Positions 6,637 through 12,824 of a DNA stretch of 19,763 bases are shown piece after piece (position 1 is the first letter of the stretch; the number at the start of each line of letters is the position of its first letter). Both the position numbers and the translations under genes were made by a program. The DNA lies in NCBI GenBank assembly GCA_934593275.1, contig CAKTQE010000043.1, positions 1-19,763 of the forward strand, read 5' to 3'. The DNA comes from an uncultured Oscillospiraceae bacterium (GTDB taxonomy: Bacteria; Bacillota; Clostridia; Oscillospirales; Oscillospiraceae). The notes beneath the pieces were generated by a model. That model was not told the origin of the DNA. It did no database searches and was given only the letters and a program-made list of their open reading frames with translations.

Positions 6637-7830
6637 TTAGTTCTTGGCAGCGTTGACCAGCTCGGCGGTATCCTGAGCGATCATCAGCTCTTCGTTGGTG
6701 GGAACCACCCAGACCTGAACCTTGGAGTCGGGGGTGGAAATGACCATTTCCTTGCCGCGAGTCTTATTCAGCTCGGGATCCAGCTTCACACCCATGAAGC
6801 CCAGGTACTCGCAGACCATGCCACGGACCAGGCCGTCGTTCTCGCCTACACCGGCGGTAAAGGTCAGAACATCGATGCCGTTCAGAGCGGCGGCATAAGC
6901 ACCAACGTACTTGGCAACTTCGTAAGCAAACTTCTCAAGAGCCAGCTTGCAATCCTCGTTGCCGTTGTCGGCACCGTCACCCAGGTCACGGAAGTCGGAG
7001 GACACGCCGGACAGGGCCAGCATACCGGACTTCTTGTTCAGCATGGTCAGGCAGTCGTCCACGCTCATGTTGTACTTGTTGCAGATGAACTGCACCACGC
7101 AGGGGTCAATATCGCCGGAGCGGGTACCCATAGGTACACCGGCCAGGGGGGACAGGCCCATGGAGGTATCCATGCACTTGCCGTCCTTAATGGCGGACAG
7201 GGAGGAACCGTTGCCCAGATGGCAGTTGACCATCTTGAATTCTTTCTTGCCTACCAGCTCGGCGGTACGGCGGGCCACATACTTGTGGGAGGTGCCGTGG
7301 AAGCCGTAGCGGCGGATGTCGTCATTCTCGTAGTATTCCTTGGGAATGGCATAGCGGTAAGCCTTGGGGGGCATGGTCATATGGAAAGCGGTGTCGAACA
7401 CGGCAACCTGGGGGGTGTTGGGCATGACCGCCTGGCAGGCACGGATACCCATCAGGTTGGCGGGGTTATGCAGAGGTCCCAGAGGGATGCACTTCTCGAT
7501 GGCCTTGATGACCTCGTCATTGATGATGCAGGAGTCAGAGAACTCCATGCCGCCATGGAGTACCCGATGGCCAACGGCATCGATTTCGTCAACAGACTTG
7601 ATGACACCGTCAACGGGGTCCACCAGAATCTCCAGAACAGCCTGGATGGCCTCGGAGTGAGTGGGCATGGGAATGTCCTTTACGACCTTGTTGTCACCAA
7701 CCTTGTGGGTCAGGCGGCCGTCAATGTAAATACGCTCGCACAGGCCCTTGGCGGAAACATCACCGGTCTCCGGGTTCATCAGCTGGTACTTCAGGGAAGA
7801 ACTACCGGCATTGATGATCAAAACGTTCAT
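6637..7830 (-). CDS. ackA: Acetate kinase
   Basis: This 397-residue cytosolic enzyme interconverts acetyl phosphate + ADP and acetate + ATP, the energy-yielding last step of acetate fermentation. Family motifs are all present: INAGSSSLK at the N-terminus (N7), GHRVLHGG (R89), FDTAFH (D146), GFHGTSHKYV (H178), HLGNGSS, GVGEN and PTNEELMIA near the end. The length is typical. AGGAGG lies 8 bases before the ATG, and a near-consensus promoter is upstream. The usual partner pta is not adjacent in this window. The divergent neighbour is tmcAL, which uses acetate. The next gene on the same strand is pepT. Confidence 0.97.
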   Translation of the reverse strand: MNVLIINAGSSSLKYQLMNPETGDVSAKGLCERIYIDGRLTHKVGDNKVVKDIPMPTHSEAIQAVLEILVDPVDGVIKSVDEIDAVGHRVLHGGMEFSDSCIINDEVIKAIEKCIPLGPLHNPANLMGIRACQAVMPNTPQVAVFDTAFHMTMPPKAYRYAIPKEYYENDDIRRYGFHGTSHKYVARRTAELVGKKEFKMVNCHLGNGSSLSAIKDGKCMDTSMGLSPLAGVPMGTRSGDIDPCVVQFICNKYNMSVDDCLTMLNKKSGMLALSGVSSDFRDLGDGADNGNEDCKLALEKFAYEVAKYVGAYAAALNGIDVLTFTAGVGENDGLVRGMVCEYLGFMGVKLDPELNKTRGKEMVISTPDSKVQVWVVPTNEELMIAQDTAELVNAAKN

Positions 7831-7865
7831 TGGAATATCCTCCTAAAAATATTGTTTTCTTTTTC

Positions 7866-7880
7866 ATTGTGTGATACAAT
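7866..7880. promoter_or_regulatory. Candidate operator just inside the ackA transcript
   Basis: ATTGT-GTGAT-ACAAT is a 5-bp inverted repeat with a 5-base centre, at roughly +3 to +17 of the predicted ackA transcript. It also overlaps the possible -35 region for tmcAL. TTGT/ACAA half sites recall redox-sensing Rex operators, but the spacing is shorter than the Rex consensus, so no regulator is named. Confidence 0.3.
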
Positions 7881-7894
7881 ATCCCCATTATTAT
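7867..7894 (+). promoter_or_regulatory. Possible promoter of the tmcAL operon
   Basis: TTGTGT (7867-7872), a 16-base spacer and TATTAT (7889-7894) are a plausible but weak promoter. The -10 occupies the same bases as the -10 of ackA on the other strand. This is the best candidate in the 126-base gap, but not certain. Confidence 0.4.
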
Positions 7895-7918
7895 ATTCCA
7901 TCTTTCCCGTTTTCTCAA
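7890..7918 (-). promoter_or_regulatory. Promoter of ackA
   Basis: On the minus strand there is a -35 box TTGAGA (7918-7913), a 17-base spacer and a perfect TATAAT (7895-7890). It predicts a leader of about 50 bases that includes the ATTGT/ACAAT inverted repeat and an AGGAGG ribosome binding site. Confidence 0.85.
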
Positions 7919-7956
7919 CCCCTATCTAAAAAATTTTTATCCCTGGAGGAAAATCT

Positions 7957-9099
7957 TTGGAAATTGTCGGGATCATCTGTGAATACAACCCTTTTCACAA
8001 AGGACACCAGAAGCAATTTGGCCTGATCCGGCAGGAATTTGGCGAAGATACGGCCATTGTGTGCCTGATGAGCGGAAACTATGTCCAGCGGGGGGCCCCT
8101 GCCCTTTTTGACCGGCAAATCAGGACCCAGGCTGCTTTGAACTGTGGAGCGGACCTGGTATTGGAACTGCCCGTTACCGGAAGTCTTTCCTCGGCAGAGG
8201 GCTTTGCCCGGGCAGGAGTATCGATCCTCTCAGGGCTGTGTGACCGGCTTTGCTTCGGCAGTGAGACGGCAGACCCGGAAGCCTTGACCCAATGCGCGGA
8301 AGCCCTGCTGCGGCCCCAGTTTCCTGAGCAGCTTCGTCTTGCCCTGGCCGGGGGTATCAGCTTTCCCGCCGCCCGGGTAAAGGCACTGGAAGCCATGGGC
8401 CTTTCCGGTGTGCCCTTACAGCAGCCCAACGACATTCTGGGGGTAGAATACTGCAAGGCCATTCTGGAACTGGGAAGCTCCCTGATACCCCATCCCATTT
8501 TCCGTCAGGGAAGCTATCACGACTGCTGCCCGGACCAAGAGAACCCTTCCGCTACTTCCCTGCGGGCGTTGGCAGAACAGAACAAGGATTTTTTCTCCTA
8601 CATTCCGGCCCCGGCGGCAGAATGTTTTCGCTCTGCCCCGGTTCACACGCTTCACTCTGGGGAACGGGCCATTCTCTACCGGCTGCGGACCATGGAGGAT
8701 GGGGAATTTGAAGCTCTGCCCTATGGTTCAGAGGGGCTGTGGCGGCGGTTTATGAAAGCCAGCCGCCAGGAAGCCAGCCTGGAAGATATTCTCAACCGGG
8801 TCAAAACCAAACGCTACACCCGCGCCCGACTGAACCGCATGGCCCTTTGCGCCTTTCTGGGCATCACTGCGGCAGATTTGGCTTCCCCTGCCCCCTACGC
8901 AAGAATTCTGGGCTTTGACGAGGTGGGCAGAACCCTGCTCCGAGGAAACGATTTCTGCAAGAATCTGGGCTGGAAAGATGATTCCCACTATGCCCGACTG
9001 GAGGGCCGATGCAATGCCCTGTACGGCCTATTTTGCCGGGAGCAGATTTCCCGGGCCGACCAAGCCGATGCTCAGCGGCTAATCTATATCCACAGGTGA
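7957..9099 (+). CDS. tmcAL: tRNA(Met) cytidine acetate ligase (YlbM family)
   Basis: This 380-residue protein belongs to the TmcAL family, which forms acetyl-AMP from acetate and ATP and acetylates the wobble cytidine (ac4C34) of elongator tRNA-Met. It opens with the nucleotidyltransferase HIGH-type motif in ICEYNPFHKGH (residues 7-17), followed by MSGNYVQRGAPAL and NDILGVEYCKA, all family hallmarks. It starts with TTG. GGAGG lies 7 bases before it and no in-frame ATG precedes the HKGH motif, so the TTG is required. It is divergent from ackA. The next gene begins 4 bases after its stop, so tmcAL and the MBOAT/SGNH genes are probably one transcript. Confidence 0.93.
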   Translation: MEIVGIICEYNPFHKGHQKQFGLIRQEFGEDTAIVCLMSGNYVQRGAPALFDRQIRTQAALNCGADLVLELPVTGSLSSAEGFARAGVSILSGLCDRLCFGSETADPEALTQCAEALLRPQFPEQLRLALAGGISFPAARVKALEAMGLSGVPLQQPNDILGVEYCKAILELGSSLIPHPIFRQGSYHDCCPDQENPSATSLRALAEQNKDFFSYIPAPAAECFRSAPVHTLHSGERAILYRLRTMEDGEFEALPYGSEGLWRRFMKASRQEASLEDILNRVKTKRYTRARLNRMALCAFLGITAADLASPAPYARILGFDEVGRTLLRGNDFCKNLGWKDDSHYARLEGRCNALYGLFCREQISRADQADAQRLIYIHR

Positions 9100-9103
9100 T
9101 TTG

Positions 9104-10528
9104 ATGGTTTTTTCGTCCTATATTTTTCTGTTTGCTTTCCTGCCCCTGGTGCTGGGGGGCTATTATCTATTGTCCCATGTGAAAAACCCCATTTATCAGC
9201 GGCTGTTTTTGATTGGGGCCTCTCTCTATTTTTACGGCTACTTTAACCCCAGTTATCTGGTGATTATTGTGGTCTCGATTCTTGCCAACTACATCCTGGC
9301 CTACGGCATGAGCCGGAGCAAAGGGGCAGCCGGAACGGTGTTTTTCTGGCTGGGGGTCCTATTTAATGTGGGGCTTCTAGGCTACTTTAAGTACCGGGAT
9401 TTTTTTGTGGAGAACATCAATATTCTTTTCCACACCTCCCTGATTCTAAAACGTATTGCCCTGCCTCTGGGTATCAGCTTTTTTACCTTTCAGCAGCTCT
9501 CTTTCCTGGTCTCCATTCGCAAGGGCGAGGAGGTTTTGGAGCGGTTTGATGATTACTGCATCTTTGTACTGTTTTTCCCCCAGCTGGTGGCAGGTCCCAT
9601 TGTACTCTACAGCGAAATGATTCCCCAGTTCAAAGACCCCCAGCGGCGGTACTTCCAGTGGGACAACGCCGCCAAGGGTGCCTACATCTTTACCATTGGC
9701 CTGTTTAAAAAGGCGGTGATTGCCGACACCCTGGCACTGTTTGCGGACACTGGCTTCGGTTCTTCCAGCCTGGGCTTCTGCGCCGCCTGGGCCACGGCCC
9801 TTTCCTATACGTTCCAGGTCTATTTTGATTTCAGCGGCTATTCCGATATGGCCGTCGGCTTGGGAAATCTATTCAATATTGACATTCCCTTTAATTTCCG
9901 CTCCCCTTACCAGTCTGAGAGCATCGGCGTTTTCTGGCGGCGGTGGCACATCACCCTGGGCCGCGCCCTGCAAAGCTACATCTATTTCCCCCTGGGGGGA
10001 AGTCGGGAGGGCAGCTGGAAAACCTGCCGGAATTTGCTGATCACCTTTCTGGTCAGCGGCCTTTGGCATGGGGCAGCCTGGACCTTTGTGCTGTGGGGAC
10101 TGCTCCACGGACTTTTTAACGCATTGGAACGTGGATTTTCCAAGCCCCTGTCCCAGGTTCCCCACACTCTTCGGGTGCTGCTGACATTCTTCATCGTCAA
10201 TGCCCTGTGGGTACTGTTCCGGGCAGAGAGCTTCCAGAACGCCGCCATGGTCTACCGGGGAATGGTGGATTTTTCCAACTTCAGTCTGCTGCAAGTAGGC
10301 ACGCTGGCAATTGACGGCTTCGTAGGGGTCCCTCTGGTGCTGAATACCGCCTACGTGCTGACCGTTCTTCTGGTGCTAGGGCTGGTGTGCTTCCGGGCCA
10401 AAAACAGCTGCCGGATGTTGGAAGACTTCACCTGCCGGAGAAGCCTTTTGTGGTTGACCGCAGTGCTGTTCTGCATCGCCCTGGTCCATCTGTCCCGGGA
10501 AAGCGTTTTTATCTACTTTAACTTCTAA
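9104..10528 (+). CDS. MBOAT family O-acyltransferase (AlgI-like)
   Basis: This is a 474-residue polytopic membrane protein with about ten or more hydrophobic segments. It carries MBOAT landmarks: PLGISFFTFQQLSF (121-134), FFPQLVAGP, YFDFSGYSDMAVG (240-252), FWRRWHITLG with H282, and the invariant His H322 in GLWHGAAW. Such proteins move an acyl group, usually acetyl, across the membrane onto secreted polymers such as alginate, teichoic acid or exopolysaccharide. The next gene encodes an SGNH-like membrane-anchored protein, the usual partner. The start is the ATG at 9104, not the adjoining TTG. AGGTG lies a few bases before it, overlapping the end of tmcAL. No dltA/dltC homologue is present, so acyl transfer to an exported glycan is likelier than D-alanylation. 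The substrate is unknown. Confidence 0.9.
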   Translation: MVFSSYIFLFAFLPLVLGGYYLLSHVKNPIYQRLFLIGASLYFYGYFNPSYLVIIVVSILANYILAYGMSRSKGAAGTVFFWLGVLFNVGLLGYFKYRDFFVENINILFHTSLILKRIALPLGISFFTFQQLSFLVSIRKGEEVLERFDDYCIFVLFFPQLVAGPIVLYSEMIPQFKDPQRRYFQWDNAAKGAYIFTIGLFKKAVIADTLALFADTGFGSSSLGFCAAWATALSYTFQVYFDFSGYSDMAVGLGNLFNIDIPFNFRSPYQSESIGVFWRRWHITLGRALQSYIYFPLGGSREGSWKTCRNLLITFLVSGLWHGAAWTFVLWGLLHGLFNALERGFSKPLSQVPHTLRVLLTFFIVNALWVLFRAESFQNAAMVYRGMVDFSNFSLLQVGTLAIDGFVGVPLVLNTAYVLTVLLVLGLVCFRAKNSCRMLEDFTCRRSLLWLTAVLFCIALVHLSRESVFIYFNF

Positions 10529-10539
10529 GGAGCAAGGCA

Positions 10540-11601
10540 ATGGCAAAAAAATGGCTGTTTCGGCTGCTGGCTCTGACCCTGAGTCTGGTGACCCTGATGT
10601 GCGCTGCCGTCTACTGGGTAGACCCCTATATGCAGTATCGGGTCCGGGATAACCGGTATCTTTTGAATTCCCGACTGGTGACCCCGGGGCTGATCAAAAA
10701 TGACGACTATGACACGGTTCTCATCGGCTCTTCCATGATTCAGAATACAGACATGGCCCTGTTCCGGGAGGCCCTGGGGGGCAAGCCTCTGAAAATCACC
10801 ACCGGGGCCATCAGCTTAAAGGAAATTCAAAAGCTGACGGATAAAATCAATCAGGTGGGCAAGGCTCGAAACTACTACATCTGTCTGGACCAATACCTGT
10901 TTGCCCCGGAAAAATGGGACGACTTGGACCGGTTTCCGGACTATCTGATGGATGACGATCTTTTCAACGATTACCGCTATCTTCTGGGCTACGAGACCTG
11001 GACCAGGTTTATGCCCATTGATCTGGGGCTTTCCGCTGCCAGGGCACTGAACATCCCACTGCCGGAAAAGTTCACCCGTGCCATGTCTATTGACGGGATG
11101 GAGGACTGGCGGGATGACTGGGCCTTTGGCTCGGAGGCAGTGCTGTCCCTTTATGCCCCGCCTCCCAAGGATAAGGACTATGACCTGGACCGGCTTCTTG
11201 GCCGGATGGAGACCCGGTTTGACGAATACCTGACCCACCTGGATTTTGAAACGGGGGCATACACCTTTTTCTTTCCCCCCTACTCGGCCCTGTTCTGGAA
11301 TTACGCAGGGGAAGCAGGATATGGGGACCTCTATCTGGCTTTTAAGACCTACGCCGAGGAGCGTCTTTTGGGAATACCCAATGTAAAAATCTATGATTTT
11401 CAGAATGCGGATTTGATTACCGATTTGGAGCAATACAAGGACTACACCCACTATGCCCCCAGTGTCAACGACTGGATGCTGCGCTGCTTTGCCTCCGGGG
11501 ACTACCAGATCACGGAGCCAACGCCTGTCAGCACCCTGGTCGAAAAGACCCAGGAACAAGTACAGCGGCTTTTGGAAGACTATCCGCAGATTCCCCATTA
11601 A
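10540..11601 (+). CDS. Membrane-anchored SGNH/AlgX-like protein, MBOAT partner
   Basis: The 353-residue product has one N-terminal membrane segment (about 5-27) after a basic start (MAKKWLFR), so the rest should lie outside the cell. The candidate SGNH triad is Ser65 in IGSSMIQN (block I) and D301/H304 in KDYTHYAP (DxxH block near the C-terminus). This layout matches the AlgJ/AlgX/DltD-like proteins that take an acyl group from an MBOAT channel and place it on a polysaccharide. It follows the MBOAT gene by 11 bases with GGAG 7 bases before the ATG. It could instead be an esterase. It converges with a small membrane protein gene 12 bases away. Confidence 0.78.
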   Translation: MAKKWLFRLLALTLSLVTLMCAAVYWVDPYMQYRVRDNRYLLNSRLVTPGLIKNDDYDTVLIGSSMIQNTDMALFREALGGKPLKITTGAISLKEIQKLTDKINQVGKARNYYICLDQYLFAPEKWDDLDRFPDYLMDDDLFNDYRYLLGYETWTRFMPIDLGLSAARALNIPLPEKFTRAMSIDGMEDWRDDWAFGSEAVLSLYAPPPKDKDYDLDRLLGRMETRFDEYLTHLDFETGAYTFFFPPYSALFWNYAGEAGYGDLYLAFKTYAEERLLGIPNVKIYDFQNADLITDLEQYKDYTHYAPSVNDWMLRCFASGDYQITEPTPVSTLVEKTQEQVQRLLEDYPQIPH

Positions 11602-11613
11602 CCAAAGAAACGG

Positions 11614-11859
11614 TCAGGGGTTCTTTTCTTCATTCTTCCTCATTTTTCTGCGAAGAAACCACCGCAGGACCACAGACAGGACAATGACCCCCAAGGATGC
11701 CGCTCCATACAGCAGTGCTTCCGTATACCAAGGTGCGGAATAGGTCTGCCGTAAATGTGGGAAACGCCTGTAGGAGTAATAATCCACGGCCGTTTTGATG
11801 ATGATCACATAGAAACTGCCGTAAATCAGGTATTTTAGGAAATTGTATAGCTTTTTCAT
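11614..11859 (-). CDS. Small two-helix membrane protein, unknown function
   Basis: I do not recognise this 81-residue protein. It starts MKKLYNFLKYLIYG, has two hydrophobic segments (about 5-24 and 46-66) and a very basic and acidic C-terminus (RRKMRKNEEKNP). The frame is open to 11934, but the ATG at 11859 has GGAGGG 7-8 bases before it and lies behind a near-consensus promoter, which argues that it is real. Its 3' end faces the SGNH gene, and no plus-strand terminator is visible until 11925-11960. A plus-strand transcript from the MBOAT operon could therefore run antisense across it. Confidence 0.65.
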   Translation of the reverse strand: MKKLYNFLKYLIYGSFYVIIIKTAVDYYSYRRFPHLRQTYSAPWYTEALLYGAASLGVIVLSVVLRWFLRRKMRKNEEKNP

Positions 11860-11895
11860 TTTCCGACCCTCCTGGATTGCAGAATTTGTATGTTT

Positions 11896-11924
11896 ATTAT
11901 AGCATTGAGGGGATGCCTTTGCAA
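11896..11924 (-). promoter_or_regulatory. Promoter of the small membrane protein gene
   Basis: On the minus strand there is a -35 box TTGCAA (11924-11919), a 17-base spacer and a perfect TATAAT (11901-11896) with an extended TG. The -35 directly abuts the terminator stem at 11925. Confidence 0.8.
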
Positions 11925-11960
11925 ACACATCCACCGAAGTAGCCGGTGGATGTGTTTTTT
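11925..11960 (+). terminator. Rho-independent terminator, plus strand
   Basis: A perfect 12-bp stem (ACACATCCACCG at 11925-11936 with CGGTGGATGTGT at 11944-11955) is followed by six T. The nearest plus-strand genes are the tmcAL-MBOAT-SGNH operon, ending 320 bases earlier, so it probably ends that transcript. On the minus strand only three T follow the stem. Confidence 0.8.
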
Positions 11961-11981
11961 CTGTGTCTGGTTATCGGGACG

Positions 11982-12095
11982 GGCGGAGAAGGAGGGATTT
12001 GGTACACTAATGTGTTGATGCCGCAAGATAGCATCAAGCAACGCTCCACCGGAGCGTTGCATTTGATGGTTCAAATTCCTCTTTCTTCTCCGCCA
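11982..12095 (+). other. tRNA-Ser-like multi-hairpin element (degenerate tRNA or tRNA-derived palindrome)
   Basis: The 3' end (12068-12095: GGTTCAAAT, CCTC, CTTCTCC, then G-CCA) copies the T-arm, acceptor, discriminator and CCA of the nearby tRNA-Ser with one substitution and a TTT insertion. The 5' end (11985-11991) supplies the matching GGAGAAG arm, and pairing extends to 10 bp (11982-11991 with 12085-12094). Inside are four hairpins in tRNA order: ACAC/GTGT (12004-12015), TGATGC/GCATCA (12016-12036), a perfect 10-bp stem GCAACGCTCC/GGAGCGTTGC (12038-12060, variable-arm position) and ATTTGA/TCAAAT (12061-12076). The anticodon-like loop has 9 bases and no T33, and a normal T-stem cannot form, so I do not call it a working tRNA. 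Confidence 0.5.
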
Positions 12096-12096
12096 A

Positions 12097-12128
12097 AGAA
12101 AAATGACCCCACCCGAAAGGGTGAGGTC
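12097..12128 (-). terminator. Terminator of tRNA-Ser
   Basis: GACCCCACCC (12105-12114) pairs with GGGTGAGGTC (12119-12128) with one mismatch around a 4-base loop. On the minus strand ATTTTTCTT follows (complement of 12096-12104). It lies 9 bases past the CCA end of tRNA-Ser and forms the core of a larger palindrome that reaches both tRNA 3' ends. Confidence 0.8.
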
Positions 12129-12136
12129 TTCTTCTT

Positions 12137-12228
12137 TGGCGGAGAAGGAGGGATTTGAACCCTCGATACCCTTTTGGGGTATACACGATTTCCAATCGTG
12201 CGCGCTCGGCCAGCTACGCGACTTCTCC
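12137..12228 (-). tRNA. tRNA-Ser (anticodon GGA)
   Basis: A complete class II tRNA with the CCA encoded (12139-12137). The 7-bp acceptor stem GGAGAAG/CTTCTCC has discriminator G. The D-arm contains GCTGGCC, and the anticodon arm CACGA-TTGGAAA-TCGTG carries GGA (12193-12191), which reads UCC and UCU serine codons. The long variable arm is ATACCC/GGGTAT, and the T-arm is GAGGG-TTCAAAT-CCCTC. It has its own promoter at 12271-12299 and terminator at 12097-12128, and lies just downstream of the cysS-GNAT operon. Confidence 0.97.
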
Positions 12229-12270
12229 ATGCGCAATGCTCGCTTCTTGCCATCCGTGGACAGCTTTGAT

Positions 12271-12299
12271 ATGATACTACAAAAGGTGACATTTGTCAA
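12271..12299 (-). promoter_or_regulatory. Promoter of tRNA-Ser
   Basis: On the minus strand there is a perfect -35 box TTGACA (12299-12294), a 17-base spacer and a -10 box TATCAT (12276-12271). The start would be near 12264, giving about 35 bases of 5' leader to be removed by RNase P. It begins 18 bases past the stop of the upstream GNAT gene. Confidence 0.85.
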
Positions 12300-12317
12300 G
12301 TAATTTCTTTTAGAATT

Positions 12318-12824
12318 TCAAAAAATCTCCAGGAGCAATGTCACCGTGTTTTGGCTGACGGTGCCGTCAATATAGCGGGCGTAGTCCAGGTATTGCCGGA
12401 AGCCGCAGGACAGGTGGGTTTTCATGGAAGCGGTGTTCTTTTTTGCCACGTGGGAATATAGCCGCAGAGGGCCTCTTCCACGAAGATACTTTGCAGTCTC
12501 CCGGAGAAGTTCTGAGCCGTAGCCCTTTCGCCGCTCCCCAGGGGCTGTTTCCAGAGCTTCCAGCAAAACGCCATCCTCATAATCCTCCAACCGGAGGGCA
12601 CTGACGTAGCGGCCCTCCTTTGTGAGGATCAAGTAGACCGGGTGTTCCCCTTGAAAGAACACCTGGCTTAAATAGTCCCGAAAGTCCTCCTCTGCCAGGG
12701 CTTGCTGCCGCTCCGGCGTCAAGTCCGGGTAGAAATAAGCACCATTTTCCCGGTTGCCCTGGGCATAGACCTCCATGAGCTTTGGGAAAGACAGTTCTTT
12801 CATAGAATGGGCTACGATGAGCAT
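12318..12824 (-). CDS. GNAT family N-acetyltransferase, substrate unknown
   Basis: This 168-residue protein carries the acetyl-CoA pyrophosphate-binding motif of the GNAT fold in PGERRKGYGSELLRE (about residues 94-108), preceded by a central strand (VLLEALET) and followed by RLYSHVAKKNTASM and a SCGF turn typical of motif B. The target cannot be assigned. It is not RimI, which is encoded separately upstream. Its ATG overlaps the tsaD stop by one base (TAATG), so it is the last gene of the cysS operon. No terminator is visible between its stop and the tRNA-Ser promoter. Confidence 0.85.
   Translation of the reverse strand: MLIVAHSMKELSFPKLMEVYAQGNRENGAYFYPDLTPERQQALAEEDFRDYLSQVFFQGEHPVYLILTKEGRYVSALRLEDYEDGVLLEALETAPGERRKGYGSELLRETAKYLRGRGPLRLYSHVAKKNTASMKTHLSCGFRQYLDYARYIDGTVSQNTVTLLLEIF

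Noticed and set aside
7866..7880. Rex operator before ackA
   Set aside because: The half sites resemble TTGT/ACAA, but the 5-base centre does not fit the Rex consensus spacing. It is kept only as an unnamed inverted repeat.
11946..12158. 70-codon plus-strand frame in the tRNA-like element
   Set aside because: It is made of the terminator, the tRNA-derived repeats and part of tRNA-Ser read backwards. No ribosome binding site.
11856..12299. 147-codon minus-strand frame across the tRNA-Ser region
   Set aside because: It translates straight through the tRNA-Ser gene, its terminator and the hairpin element. It is a typical false protein at a tRNA locus.
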